This document shows, piece after piece, positions 9,135 to 18,090 of a DNA stretch of 64,000 bases. The stretch comes from Brevibacillus antibioticus (lineage in GTDB: Bacteria > Bacillota > Bacilli > Brevibacillales > Brevibacillaceae). The number at the start of each line of letters is the position of its first letter. Within the stretch, counting starts at the first letter, position 1. Location of the stretch: the NCBI RefSeq assembly GCF_005217615.1, contig NZ_SZNK01000001.1, forward strand, positions 5,393,001 through 5,457,000, given 5' to 3'. The position numbers and the translations under genes were made by a program. A model generated the notes under the pieces. That model did no database searches. It was not told the DNA's origin and was given only the letters and a program-made list of their open reading frames with translations.

Positions 9135-11123
9135 ATGCGTGAGTATTTGCTGTATATCAAAGCTTGCGGCGGATCGATACCACGGGTGCAGACTTATGTT
9201 ACGCCGAGCTTTTCTGTAGATCGTTCTTTTTGGCAGGAGAGAGAAGGGTGTGTCCTGCATGTCATCGGAAAGACGTCGTCGCTTGCTCTCGCTTTTTCCT
9301 TGCGTGCGATGGTGAACGGGTATTTGATGGAACAAGTCGGTAAAGGACGGATGCTGACTGATGGATATGTAAAAGAGTTGAGGGAACTGGCGGTAAGTAG
9401 CGTGTGCGAAGCGAGCGGTTTATACGGACGGGAAGCAGTGAGCGTACAGGACCGCCGCGAGAAGGAGTGGTTTTCTTGGGAGTCGGTTGAGGAGAGTGTG
9501 GAAGTTTCGTATCGAGGTAGTAAAGAATCAGGGAAATTGCCGGGTGCTCGGTTGGGCTATTCGGGTGGTCGTGAACTTCTTCGAAGGAGCTCATCGCACG
9601 AGAATTCACAAGAAGCTGTTTTGAGAGAGATTTTGGACGGGCGTGCACTCCTTTGGGATGAAGTGGAGTCCTTGCTGAAAAAGCGAGGGGTGGACGTGCA
9701 TGATTTGTCAGCCATTTTGCATTCATTCGTGCTTGAAAACAAAGCGGAGTGGCGACCCAGCATTCGTTTTACGGTCACAAAAGGATGGTGGCGGAATCGG
9801 CTGGAGCTGGTCTGTGAACGCTGTGGAAGTGCAGGAGAGAAGGTTGAGTTCACTTTTTGTCATACATGTGAGCAAGGCTGCGCTTATTGCACAGCTTGTT
9901 TAGGGATGGGCAGGAGTAAGTGTTGCACGCCATATTTTTTAATGGATGTAGGGTCATCCCTTCTCCGTAGCGCAGAACACTTGCAGAATGTGGCGAGATT
10001 GGAGTGGGCGGGAAAGTATTCGGCAGATCAATCGCGGGCAGCGGAGCGAGCGCGTTGCTTTGTAGCTAATCCGAGGCCAGGGCTGGCGGAGTTTTTGATC
10101 TGGGCAGTTTGTGGAGCGGGCAAAACAGAATTGTTATTCCCTTCTGTTACAGAGGCACTTGCTGCTGGCGGTCGCGTTTTGATTGCGACACCTCGAAAAG
10201 ACGTCGTGTTGGAGCTGGCTCCGCGTATTCAGCGGGTCTTCCCAGGGGCTAAAGTGATTGCCGTCCACGGTTCAAGCGCGGAGAAGTGGGAAGAGAGTGA
10301 CATCACGATTGCGACCACGCATCAGGTCATGCGCTACCATCGGCGTTTTTTGCTGGTGGTTCTCGACGAGGCCGACGCGTTCCCTTATCATAATGATCCT
10401 ATTTTGTATCGCGCTCTATCCAGAGCAGTGAAGAAGAATGGGAAGCTTCTTTATTTAAGCGCGACACCTCCGGGATATTTACAAAAGCGGCTCGTTAGAA
10501 AAGGGCGCTCAACCCTAGGCTCGTCTGGCCCGATACCGCTATTCTCTGATACGCATGTTTTGTTGCCGGGACGCTATCATGGTGCTGCCCTTCCTGTCCC
10601 CAAGATTCTCACGGTACAAGGCTTACACAAGCGCGTTCAGACGGATCGAGTCGTGGCGCCGCTAATAGACACGGTGAAACACTCCTTAAATGAAGGACGC
10701 CAAGTTTTTGTTTTTGTCCCTCGAGTTGATGATATTGACAGGGTGCTATCATATCTTCAAAAGTGGGTTCCTGCTCACGCAGGGGAGATGGCAGGAGTCC
10801 ACGCGGCAGACCCTATGCGGGAGGAGAAGGTACTCGCATTTCGAAAAAAACAGTATACCGTCATGGTGACGACAACGATTCTGGAGCGGGGTGTGACCAT
10901 ACCGAGGAGCGACGTAGTAGTGGTAGGTGCGGAGGCACCTGTTTTTGACGAGGCGTCATTGGTCCAGATAGCAGGGCGAGTAGGGCGATCGGTTGATGAT
11001 ACGTCGGGTAGCGTTCTATTTTTGCAAGCAGAACGATCTACTTCTCCAAAGCGAGCTTTCAGACAGATTTCACAGATGAACTCCTTGGCTAAAAAGCTCG
11101 CGGAACAAAGAGGCCCTTCATGA
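9135..11123 (+). CDS. comFA: Competence DNA-uptake helicase ComFA
   Basis: About 662 residues from ATG 9135, preceded by GGAGGAG with 7-base spacing; the frame opens further upstream but without a ribosome site. An N-terminal extension leads to a four-Cys zinc cluster region (CERCG...CHTCEQGC, CTACLG). The SF2 helicase core follows: Walker A CGAGKTE, DEAD-box-like DEADAFP, SATPP, and late motifs (TTTILERGVTIP, QIAGRVGRS). ComFA is the ATP-driven motor that helps single-stranded DNA cross the membrane during transformation. It overlaps comFC by 4 bp. The N-terminal extension is longer than in Bacillus ComFA (about 460 residues), which is notable. Confidence 0.92.
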   Translation: MREYLLYIKACGGSIPRVQTYVTPSFSVDRSFWQEREGCVLHVIGKTSSLALAFSLRAMVNGYLMEQVGKGRMLTDGYVKELRELAVSSVCEASGLYGREAVSVQDRREKEWFSWESVEESVEVSYRGSKESGKLPGARLGYSGGRELLRRSSSHENSQEAVLREILDGRALLWDEVESLLKKRGVDVHDLSAILHSFVLENKAEWRPSIRFTVTKGWWRNRLELVCERCGSAGEKVEFTFCHTCEQGCAYCTACLGMGRSKCCTPYFLMDVGSSLLRSAEHLQNVARLEWAGKYSADQSRAAERARCFVANPRPGLAEFLIWAVCGAGKTELLFPSVTEALAAGGRVLIATPRKDVVLELAPRIQRVFPGAKVIAVHGSSAEKWEESDITIATTHQVMRYHRRFLLVVLDEADAFPYHNDPILYRALSRAVKKNGKLLYLSATPPGYLQKRLVRKGRSTLGSSGPIPLFSDTHVLLPGRYHGAALPVPKILTVQGLHKRVQTDRVVAPLIDTVKHSLNEGRQVFVFVPRVDDIDRVLSYLQKWVPAHAGEMAGVHAADPMREEKVLAFRKKQYTVMVTTTILERGVTIPRSDVVVVGAEAPVFDEASLVQIAGRVGRSVDDTSGSVLFLQAERSTSPKRAFRQISQMNSLAKKLAEQRGPS

Positions 11124-11899
11124 CCAGTGGGATGTGTGTCCGTTGTGGTGGACGTATCGTAGCATTCCAAAAGGAATCGGTCGCTCGAGAAAAGGCGCGG
11201 CAGCTATCGGATCAGGTGGGCTATCCGGTCACCTATCGCATGTTAAAAGGAATTATGTTGTGTGGAGTTTGCCTTGATGCTTTGCCATTGATTGGGCAAG
11301 AGATTTGCCAACGGTGCGGGCGTGATAGGGAGTTGCAGGCTAGTATCGGCAACGAAGGACTATGCAGGGATTGTGTTCATGGGGAAGATGGTCAGAGTTT
11401 AGTGGCAAATCGGAGTTTGCTTCGCTATGAAAAGGGAGAGAAGGATTTGCTCGGATTGTTTAAATACCGCGGTGATGAGCGGCTAGCTTTATACTACGGT
11501 ACGCTTCTCGCCATTACCGTTCAGCGTTATTACAGGTCTATAGGGTTTACCTGTATCACGACGGTTCCTCTACATCCACAACGATTGCGGGAACGTGGCT
11601 TCAATCAGGTTGACTTGCTGGCTCGCCATTTAGGAGCAGCAATCAAAATTCCTGTCAAGCCGTTGCTTCTCCGGACGAAGGACACCCCAAAGCTGAGCAA
11701 GCAAAAAGGGCGCGCAGCACGTCACGAAAGCATGCGCGAAGCTTTTGTGTGGGGTGGACAGGATATTCCCTCTGCTGCTACAATCCTGCTCCTTGACGAT
11801 ATTTATACGACTGGTTCGACATTGCGTTCGTGCGCGAAGGCAATCAAAGAACATTTGGGGCCAAGCTGTGAAGTATATTCCTTGACAATATACCGATAG
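11120..11899 (+). CDS. comFC: ComFC, phosphoribosyltransferase-fold competence protein
   Basis: 259 residues. It has an N-terminal Cys-pair zinc region (CVRCGG, CGVC, CQRCGR, CRDC). The phosphoribosyltransferase-type domain carries VPLHPQRLRERGFNQ and the PRPP-loop motif LLLDDIYTTGST near residue 220. In naturally competent bacteria it works with ComFA in DNA import. Its ATG overlaps the comFA stop. The middle gene (comFB) found in some Bacillus comF operons is missing here. Confidence 0.92.
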   Translation: MTSGMCVRCGGRIVAFQKESVAREKARQLSDQVGYPVTYRMLKGIMLCGVCLDALPLIGQEICQRCGRDRELQASIGNEGLCRDCVHGEDGQSLVANRSLLRYEKGEKDLLGLFKYRGDERLALYYGTLLAITVQRYYRSIGFTCITTVPLHPQRLRERGFNQVDLLARHLGAAIKIPVKPLLLRTKDTPKLSKQKGRAARHESMREAFVWGGQDIPSAATILLLDDIYTTGSTLRSCAKAIKEHLGPSCEVYSLTIYR

Positions 11900-11986
11900 C
11901 CAGTTTGGAAAAATTAAGCTATGATGTAGGCATATAACGGTAGTGGAACCGTATGAACTTTCTGAACGGAAAAGGGGTTGTCCGAT

Positions 11987-12415
11987 ATGTCGATGGGCAA
12001 GTTGGCAAACTGCTCGCGGTGTGATGCTGTATTTGTACAAGCAGCCCGTGACATTTGCCCCAAATGCTATAAAGAAGTGGAACAAGAATATGAAGCATGC
12101 GCCCAGTTTTTGCGCAAGCGAGAAAATCGCGGCTCGAATATTCACCAGGTGAGCGAAGCCACTGGGGTGAGCGTGAGGCAAATCACAAAGTTTATCAAGG
12201 AAGGGCGCATTTCGGTTGCTGGTAGTCCAAATCTTGGCTATCCATGTGAGCGCTGCGGTTTTTTGATTCGAGCAGGCAACATTTGCGAATCTTGTCTAAA
12301 AGGCTTGAAGCATGAAATCACGCAACAAATCGAGGTAGAGCAACGATTAGAGGAATTCCAACGCGCTGGTCTGGCTCAGGCAGCTTATCGAAGAAAGCGG
12401 AATAGTGACGAATAG
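11987..12415 (+). CDS. yvyF: Flagellar operon zinc-ribbon protein of the YvyF family
   Basis: About 142 residues from ATG 11987; the frame also allows TTG 11978 and ATG 11993. AAAAGGGG at 11970-11977 fits the ATG best. Cys pairs at both ends (CSRC...CPKC, CERCG...CESC) look like two zinc knuckles flanking a small HTH-like segment (VSEATGVSVRQITKFIKEG). It sits between comFC and flgM as in Bacillus. Its exact role is unknown; the location suggests late flagellar regulation. Confidence 0.85.
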   Translation: MSMGKLANCSRCDAVFVQAARDICPKCYKEVEQEYEACAQFLRKRENRGSNIHQVSEATGVSVRQITKFIKEGRISVAGSPNLGYPCERCGFLIRAGNICESCLKGLKHEITQQIEVEQRLEEFQRAGLAQAAYRRKRNSDE

Positions 12416-12431
12416 TTTTGTGCAAAAAAAC

Positions 12432-12459
12432 TAATCGTACATGATGAAATTGCCGATGA
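12432..12459 (+). promoter_or_regulatory. Candidate sigma-D promoter of flgM
   Basis: TAAT (12432-12435), 16 bp, then GCCGATGA (12452-12459). Spacing and -10 core match the other sigma-D sites in this window. The -10 lies on the 5' arm of a terminator hairpin. Confidence 0.6.
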
Positions 12460-12487
12460 TACTACTAAGAGGTGTCATCGGTTTTTT
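12453..12487 (+). terminator. Terminator between yvyF and flgM
   Basis: CCGATGA (12453-12459) and TCATCGG (12475-12481) form a perfect stem followed by TTTTTTC. Its 5' arm coincides with the candidate sigma-D -10 element. Confidence 0.75.
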
Positions 12488-12525
12488 CTATGAAAAGACC
12501 GTTGGTATGAGAGGATGGTAATCAG

Positions 12526-12801
12526 ATGCGGATTAATGAATCTAACCGTGTCGGGATGATCAATGCTTACAACAAGACAGGCAACAACCAGGTAGGCAAA
12601 AGCGGTAAAATCCCGATGGGCAAGGATGAAGTGAACATTTCCACAGAAGCGCTGGAAATGCAAAAGCAAGTAGAAGATGTCAACTCTCCACAACGTCGGG
12701 AAAAAGTGGAGCAGTTGAAGAAGCAAGTGGAGGAAGGAAAATATCACGTCTCAAGTGAGCGGATCGCTGATAAGCTCCTGTCCTTTTGGAAAAAGCTGTA
12801 A
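12526..12801 (+). CDS. flgM: Anti-sigma-D factor FlgM
   Basis: 91 residues, typical length. The C-terminal half is helical (VEDVNSPQRREKVEQLKKQV, YHVSSERIADKLL) as in FlgM proteins that hold sigma-28/sigma-D until the hook is complete. The N-terminus is disordered and lysine/glycine-rich, suited to export. The start follows AGAGGATGG. It is the first gene of the flgM-N-K-L cluster. Confidence 0.9.
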   Translation: MRINESNRVGMINAYNKTGNNQVGKSGKIPMGKDEVNISTEALEMQKQVEDVNSPQRREKVEQLKKQVEEGKYHVSSERIADKLLSFWKKL

Positions 12802-12811
12802 CATAGATCTG

Positions 12812-12838
12812 AAGAGGGCTTTTTAATAAAGCCTCTTT
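12812..12838 (+). terminator. Weak hairpin between flgM and flgN
   Basis: AAGAGGGCTTT pairs with AAAGCCTCTT across a short AT loop and ends in TT only. It may act as an attenuator rather than a full stop, because flgN follows within 40 bp. Confidence 0.45.
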
Positions 12839-12874
12839 GAATAGTTTTCGATGGAAGATGAGGAGAAGCAAGGA

Positions 12875-13366
12875 ATGAATAGACTCTACGATCTGCTCGA
12901 CAACTTGATCCAGTTGCACAAAGCCTTGTACACCTTAGCCATGCACAAGAAGGAAGTGCTGGTAAAAGGAAATGTGGATGAACTTATAGCCATTACACGC
13001 CAGGAGCAAAAACTGATCAAGGGCGTCACAGAGGCTGAAGCAGCCCGCCAGCAAGTCGTAAAAGAACTGACAACAAAGAAGGGCTTTGCGCTGCAAGAAG
13101 GCACACTGTCTGAATTGATCAAGTTGACGACCAGTGCGGAAGAGAAGATGCGACTCACTTCCTGTCGTAATGAGCTAAGCCGGATTGTGACCGAACTGCG
13201 CGATGCTAACGACCTGAATCAGCAGTTACTGGAGCAATCCCTTTCTTTTGTCAACATGACGCTCGACCTGATCACGGATACGCCCGAGGACGACTTCATC
13301 TACGGAAGGCCGACCTCGGATACGTATCGTCAGGCTAATCGAACTTTTTTCAATAAAAAAGCGTAA
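12875..13366 (+). CDS. flgN: Flagellar export chaperone FlgN
   Basis: About 163 residues from ATG 12875; an upstream in-frame ATG at 12851 lacks a clear ribosome site. It is almost all alpha-helical, with a long coiled coil and a variable acidic C-terminus. By family, FlgN is the cytoplasmic chaperone that delivers FlgK and FlgL, whose genes follow at once. Confidence 0.87.
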   Translation: MNRLYDLLDNLIQLHKALYTLAMHKKEVLVKGNVDELIAITRQEQKLIKGVTEAEAARQQVVKELTTKKGFALQEGTLSELIKLTTSAEEKMRLTSCRNELSRIVTELRDANDLNQQLLEQSLSFVNMTLDLITDTPEDDFIYGRPTSDTYRQANRTFFNKKA

Positions 13367-13378
13367 AGAGGTGTCGAA

Positions 13379-14866
13379 ATGCGCTCTACTTTTCATGGAA
13401 TTGAAGTCAGCAAACGCGGCTTGTTCGCTCAACAGTCCGCGCTAAATACAACGGGACACAACATCTCCAATGCGAATACGGAAGGTTACAGTCGCCAGCG
13501 CGTGAATATGCAGGCTACGACTGGTTTGCCTTATGTAGGGATGCAAGCAAGTATCGAGCCAGGGTTGCTGGGGACAGGGGTTCAAGCTACTAGTATTCAG
13601 CGGTTGCGGGAAGAGTTTTTGGATATTCAGTATCGGAACGAATACAAGCGTCAAGGCTACTGGGATGGTCGCTTGGAAACGTTGGAGAAATTAGAAGGCA
13701 TCATGAATGAGCCGTCTGACACTGGTTTGCAAAAGGTTATGGACCAGATGTGGCAAGCATGGCAAGACTTGGCCAAAGACCCGACAGATACTTCTGCTCG
13801 TGCGGTTGTTCGGGAACGAAGCAAGGCAGTAGCGGACACGTTTAATACGCTAACCAATCACATCAAGGAAGTACAAACTGATCTGAATAACGTGGTCAAT
13901 GTAAAATCGATGGAGATCAACTCTCTGGGTCAACAGATTGCAAACTTGAACAACCAGATTGCAAACGTGGTACCGCATGGCTATCAGCCAAATGATCTCT
14001 ATGACCAACGTGACGTGCTTTTGGACAAGCTCTCCAAGTTGGTGGAGGTCCGTGCAACTCAGTCAACTGCTGGTATGGTAAACGTGACGATTGAAGGTCG
14101 CGATTTTGTAACAGGGATTACATCACAGCCAGTAGCTACTGTACAAAACCCAATTACAGGCATGAGTGACATGACGTTGGGTGGAGCGGGATTTGTGCCA
14201 ACAACCGGCTATATGGCAGGAACGTTACAATCTCGTGATCAGATTGTGCCGGGCATGCTAAAACGTTTGGATGTTTTGGCGGTGAATCTGACGAAGGAAA
14301 TCAACGATCTGCATCGGGCAGGTCGAAGCTTGAGTGATATTAACAATGGCACTGTACAGGATCTGCCATTCTTCGTGGATGCGAACTCTTTGGCAACAAA
14401 TCCTGCTTCAAAAAATTACCCAACGAGCGCATCCAGCCTGGTTGTTAATCCGGAGATCATGAAGAGCTTGGATGCCATCGCGGCCGCACAAGCAGAAGCT
14501 GGCGGCACTCCTGTAGGGAATAATAAGAGCGCTCTAGCTATCGCTTCAATCAAGTTCAAAGTTTTGCCGGCAGGTTCAAAGCCTAATGATTTGGCAGAAA
14601 GCTCTACGTTGGATAACTACTATCGCTACACAATCAGCCAATTGGGTGTTGATGCCCAGGAAGCTGAGCGTAACCAATTAAACTCTGAAATGCTCGTGGG
14701 TACTGTAGACAATCAACGTCAATCAGTATCTGGCGTATCGATCGATGACGAAATGGCAGAAATGGTGAAATACCAGCATGCATACAGTGCTTCTGCTCGT
14801 GTCATGACAAGCATGGACGAAATTTTAGACAAAGTCATCAACGGCATGGGCCGAGTGGGCCTCTAA
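13379..14866 (+). CDS. flgK: Flagellar hook-associated protein 1 (FlgK)
   Basis: 495 residues. The N-terminal rod-like motif (STFHGIEVSKRGLFAQQSAL, then TGHNISNANTEGYSRQRV) and the C-terminal helical segment (YQHAYSASARVMTSMDEILD) are diagnostic. It forms the first hook-filament junction ring, and both ends build the D0/D1 coiled coils. The start follows AAAGAGGTG. It is 12 bp after flgN and 17 bp before flgL. Confidence 0.96.
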   Translation: MRSTFHGIEVSKRGLFAQQSALNTTGHNISNANTEGYSRQRVNMQATTGLPYVGMQASIEPGLLGTGVQATSIQRLREEFLDIQYRNEYKRQGYWDGRLETLEKLEGIMNEPSDTGLQKVMDQMWQAWQDLAKDPTDTSARAVVRERSKAVADTFNTLTNHIKEVQTDLNNVVNVKSMEINSLGQQIANLNNQIANVVPHGYQPNDLYDQRDVLLDKLSKLVEVRATQSTAGMVNVTIEGRDFVTGITSQPVATVQNPITGMSDMTLGGAGFVPTTGYMAGTLQSRDQIVPGMLKRLDVLAVNLTKEINDLHRAGRSLSDINNGTVQDLPFFVDANSLATNPASKNYPTSASSLVVNPEIMKSLDAIAAAQAEAGGTPVGNNKSALAIASIKFKVLPAGSKPNDLAESSTLDNYYRYTISQLGVDAQEAERNQLNSEMLVGTVDNQRQSVSGVSIDDEMAEMVKYQHAYSASARVMTSMDEILDKVINGMGRVGL

Positions 14867-14883
14867 TTAGGAGGGAATAGATT

Positions 14884-15786
14884 ATGGCAGTACGTGTGAC
14901 GCAGAATATGTTGAATAGTAATATGCTGCGGAATTTACACAATTCCATGCGTAATATGGATAAGCTACAAGATCAGCTTTCGTCCGGTAGCAAAATTGCA
15001 AAGCCATCCGATGATCCTGTAGTAGCAGCTCGTGGGATGTTTTATCGGTCTTCATTGATGGAAAATGACCAATACAAGCGAAATGTAAGTGAAGCACAGT
15101 CTTGGATGGATATGACGGATGGTACCATGGATGAAGTGGGGAATGTTTTGAAACGTATTAAAGAGCTGCTCGTATATTCTGGTGATGGAGCCGTATCCCC
15201 TGAGGATTTGAAAACAATGGGGTCTGAAGTTCAGGAGTTGAAGAACCATCTGGGGACGCTCGCCAATCAGCAAATTAACGGGAAGTATATATTTGCAGGC
15301 ACAGATACGAACAAAGCCCCTTATGATTCGACCGCAAATGGTGGGAATGGAGATTTTGTTAGTACCAATAATTCTCCAATTAACTTGGAAGTGAGTCAGA
15401 ATGTGTTTGTGACGTCGAATATCAATGCGCAAAACATATTCAATTTCCCTGATAATGCGAATAATATGTTTAAAGTTCTTGATAACATCATGACTGAGCT
15501 GAATAATGGTAGAGGTGCTTCACAATTTATATCGAGCTTGGACCAGCAGTACGATAAACTGTTAGCAGAGAGGGCCTCACTTGGAGCAAGTGTAAACCGA
15601 GTAGACTTAATTGCTGAGCGGTTACATTCTCAAGAAGTTAACATTACTGGGCTGATGTCAAAAAATGAAGATGCCGATATGGCAGAAGTAATGACGGATT
15701 TAAAGACACAAGAAAGTGTGCATTCAGCTGCCTTGGGATCTGGTGCCCGTATCATTCAACCAACCCTGCTTGACTTCTTAAGGTAG
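14884..15786 (+). CDS. flgL: Flagellar hook-associated protein 3 (FlgL)
   Basis: 300 residues, with flagellin-like ends: N-terminal MAVRVTQNMLNSNMLRNLH and LSSGSKIAKPSDDPV, C-terminal IQPTLLDFLR. It forms the second hook-filament junction layer. The start follows AGGAGGG. The middle domain is small. Confidence 0.95.
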   Translation: MAVRVTQNMLNSNMLRNLHNSMRNMDKLQDQLSSGSKIAKPSDDPVVAARGMFYRSSLMENDQYKRNVSEAQSWMDMTDGTMDEVGNVLKRIKELLVYSGDGAVSPEDLKTMGSEVQELKNHLGTLANQQINGKYIFAGTDTNKAPYDSTANGGNGDFVSTNNSPINLEVSQNVFVTSNINAQNIFNFPDNANNMFKVLDNIMTELNNGRGASQFISSLDQQYDKLLAERASLGASVNRVDLIAERLHSQEVNITGLMSKNEDADMAEVMTDLKTQESVHSAALGSGARIIQPTLLDFLR

Positions 15787-15804
15787 TGATTAGAAGGGGG
15801 ATGC

Positions 15805-16386
15805 ATGATGCAAATTCCACAGATACGGATGGAGAGTACATTTGCCCAGTTAGGTTTACAAGTGAGGAAACCTGTACAAGAAATTAAACAGCCTCAGGCA
15901 GAAATGAATCTAAGTCAGAAACCAGCAGAGCTCACCATTGAGCAGGCAAGAACTGAATTACAAATCGATTCGAGCCAAGCTCGTGCGAACATTGGTATCA
16001 TGACCTCTATGCAGTTTAGTGACAAGAATGCAGCCTATGGCGAAGAGAAATGGCTGCAGGCAATTGCGGAGAAAAGTCAAGAGGGCGACCGATTGATGAG
16101 AATATATACAAAAGAGAATGCTATTGCTGCGATTGGCAGGGAAAAGGGCTTGAGGGTATTGGAAGGTGGATACAGGCCACCTGCAACTTCCAACGACGAA
16201 GGAGTAGATGTAAGTATCCAAGTAAAACCAGTTGTCATCAATGTAAAACGAAATGGCATGAGTATTAATCCTGTAACAAGACCGCCAGAGCTTTCCTATA
16301 CACCTGGTAAGGTAGAGCCATATATGATTCAATATAACAGCCTTAAGATTGATGTTGTAGGAAGTCAAATGGATCAACTAATGTAA
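15805..16386 (+). CDS. DUF6470 family protein (YviE-like)
   Basis: 193 residues (or 192 from ATG 15808). The N-terminus MQIPQIRMESTFAQLGLQ and the internal IDSSQARANIG motif match the YviE-like family that lies between flgL and fliW in Bacillales. No signal peptide or membrane segment. The function is not established; it is 18 bp after flgL and 13 bp before fliW, so it is surely in the same operon. Confidence 0.8.
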   Translation: MMQIPQIRMESTFAQLGLQVRKPVQEIKQPQAEMNLSQKPAELTIEQARTELQIDSSQARANIGIMTSMQFSDKNAAYGEEKWLQAIAEKSQEGDRLMRIYTKENAIAAIGREKGLRVLEGGYRPPATSNDEGVDVSIQVKPVVINVKRNGMSINPVTRPPELSYTPGKVEPYMIQYNSLKIDVVGSQMDQLM

Positions 16387-16399
16387 GTGAGGGGAAAAC

Positions 16400-16816
16400 A
16401 TGAACACAAATGAACAAGTGGAATTGGGTAAGCTATTTTTTGAAGATGGCATACCGGGGTTTTCCCATTTGCAATTTTTTCAGTTGATACAGGAAGAGGA
16501 TAATCCCTTCTTTTTGATCCAGTCGACGGAGGAAAAGGATGTAGGCTTCTGGGTAATCAATCCTTTTTCTTTCTTCCCAAATTATCAGTTTACGTTACCT
16601 GAAGTATACAAAGAAGCTCTGCATATGGACGATGGATCACAAGTAGCGGTGTTCTCCATCGTTACGATTCGGGGCAAACAGGAAGCGACTGTGAATTTAA
16701 AAGCTCCTATCGTAATCAATCTCGACAACCGAATGAGTAAACAAGTGATTTTGCAGGAAGATTCGTATCCCATCCGCCAGTCGTTGTTCGCTCAACCTGT
16801 TGCGGAGCAAGGGTAG
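16400..16816 (+). CDS. fliW: Flagellar assembly factor FliW
   Basis: 138 residues with the typical start ([16 protein letters not shown]) and late NLKAPIVIN motif. FliW binds newly made flagellin. When flagellin is exported, FliW is released, binds CsrA and frees the hag mRNA. It lies next to csrA, and the hag leader carries a CsrA-type hairpin, so the whole switch is encoded here. Confidence 0.95.
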   Translation: MNTNEQVELGKLFFEDGIPGFSHLQFFQLIQEEDNPFFLIQSTEEKDVGFWVINPFSFFPNYQFTLPEVYKEALHMDDGSQVAVFSIVTIRGKQEATVNLKAPIVINLDNRMSKQVILQEDSYPIRQSLFAQPVAEQG

Positions 16817-16827
16817 GTGATGTCCAC

Positions 16828-17073
16828 ATGCTGGTCCTTTCACGGAAGAAAAATGAGTCGATAATGTTAGGGGACGCCATTGAGATCAAGATTATCTCTG
16901 TTGAGGGAGATCAGGTGCGACTCGGGATTGAGGCACCGAGAAACTTGGATGTGTATCGAAAGGAGATTTATGATGCAATCCAAGAAGAGAATAAGTTGGC
17001 AACAATAAAGCAGACAGATTGGCAGGCTTTAAAAAATTTGATTCAAATGAAACAAACGGAAGGTGATCAATAG
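16828..17073 (+). CDS. csrA: Carbon storage regulator CsrA, translational repressor of hag
   Basis: 81 residues with the conserved start [16 protein letters not shown] and the [15 protein letters not shown] region. It binds GGA-containing RNA hairpins as a dimer. It is slightly longer than usual because of a C-terminal helix, the region contacted by FliW in Bacillus. The most likely target, a hairpin with AGGGAC in its loop, is 131 bp downstream in the hag leader. Confidence 0.96.
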   Translation: MLVLSRKKNESIMLGDAIEIKIISVEGDQVRLGIEAPRNLDVYRKEIYDAIQEENKLATIKQTDWQALKNLIQMKQTEGDQ

Positions 17074-17117
17074 ATCATCTTTTTTTTGAGAAATAGAAGA
17101 AAAAACTTTAAAACCGC

Positions 17118-17145
17118 TAACAAACAGAAGAAAAGATTCCGATAC
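17118..17145 (+). promoter_or_regulatory. Candidate sigma-D promoter of hag
   Basis: TAAC (17118-17121), 16 bp, TCCGATAC (17138-17145). The -10 octamer and spacing are the same as in the flaG promoter at 27639-27666. Confidence 0.75.
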
Positions 17146-17203
17146 TATTAGTGTAGAGATGAAATCGCAAGCGCGCGATTGCGAGCAGTCTCAAAATCTA
17201 GCA

Positions 17204-17242
17204 ACAGTCACAGGGACGTGACTGTCGACAACTCAAGGAGGA
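17204..17242 (+). promoter_or_regulatory. CsrA-binding hairpin and Shine-Dalgarno site in the hag leader
   Basis: ACAGTCAC (17204-17211) and GTGACTGT (17218-17225) form a perfect 8-bp stem that presents AGGGAC in the loop. The core ACAGGGACGT matches the known CsrA preference ACARGGAYGT. A second GGA-rich site, AAGGAGGA (17235-17242), is the ribosome binding site of hag. This is the two-site arrangement known from Bacillus hag. A further hairpin at 17164-17183 (TCGCAA/TTGCGA) lies at the start of the leader. Confidence 0.85.
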
Positions 17243-17249
17243 ATTGTAA

Positions 17250-18080
17250 ATGATTATCCAACACAATATGTCCGCTATGAACACACACCGTCAACTGAAT
17301 GTAAACGGTGGCAACCTGGCGAAAAACGTTGAGAAACTGTCTTCCGGTTACCGCATCAACCGTGCTGCTGACGACGCTGCTGGTCTTTCTATCTCCGAGC
17401 GTATGCGTGCACAAATTCGTGGTATGGAGCAAGCTTCCCGCAACTCCCAAGATGGTATCTCCCTGATCCAAACGGCTGAGGGTGCTTTGCAAACAGTAAA
17501 CAACATGCTCGTTCGTATTAAAGAATTGGCAACTCAAGCAGCTAACGGTACATTGGATGACGTTAATGACCGCGCTCGCTTGCAAGAAGAACTTAACGAA
17601 CTGACTAAAGAGATTGGTAACATTAAAGGTAATACCAAGTTCAATGGAATCAATCTTTTCTCTAACACTGCTACTGAAATCAAAATCCAAATTGGTCAAG
17701 AAGCAGGTCAAACTCTGTCCTTGAATACTGCAAACTTCTCATTGGGCGGTGTTCACACTGCTGTGAGCGGTTGGAGCTTTGGTTCTGTTGGTGGTGCTAA
17801 TGGAGCATCTACTGTTCTGGGAAGCATTGACGCAGTTATTAACATGGTCAGCAAATCGCGTTCTTACCTGGGTGCGAACCAAAACCGTTTGGAAAACACT
17901 ATCAACAACCTGAACATCACTTCCGAAAACCTGACTGCAGCTGAATCCCGTATCCGCGACGTAGATATGGCGAAAGAGCAAATGCAGTTCACTAAAAATA
18001 ACATCTTGACTCAAGCTTCTCAAGCAATGTTGGCACAAGCTAACCAATTGCCACAAGGTGTTCTGCAATTGCTCCGTTAA
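17250..18080 (+). CDS. hag: Flagellin
   Basis: 276 residues, short, with almost only D0/D1 parts. The N-terminus is MIIQHNMSAMNTHRQLN and LSSGYRINRAADDAAGLSIS; the C-terminus is ESRIRDVDMAKEQ ending in NQLPQGVLQLLR. The middle (about 165-190) is a Ser/Gly/Ala-rich loop that could carry glycans, in keeping with the glycosylation operon just downstream. Codon use is markedly biased, as expected for a highly expressed gene. It is controlled by a sigma-D site, CsrA/FliW and a strong terminator. Confidence 0.97.
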   Translation: MIIQHNMSAMNTHRQLNVNGGNLAKNVEKLSSGYRINRAADDAAGLSISERMRAQIRGMEQASRNSQDGISLIQTAEGALQTVNNMLVRIKELATQAANGTLDDVNDRARLQEELNELTKEIGNIKGNTKFNGINLFSNTATEIKIQIGQEAGQTLSLNTANFSLGGVHTAVSGWSFGSVGGANGASTVLGSIDAVINMVSKSRSYLGANQNRLENTINNLNITSENLTAAESRIRDVDMAKEQMQFTKNNILTQASQAMLAQANQLPQGVLQLLR

Positions 18081-18090
18081 TTTAAGATTT

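Noticed and set aside
11981..11988. TCCGATAT near the yvyF start as a sigma-D -10
   Set aside because: No TAAN lies 14-16 bp upstream, and the site covers the start codon region.
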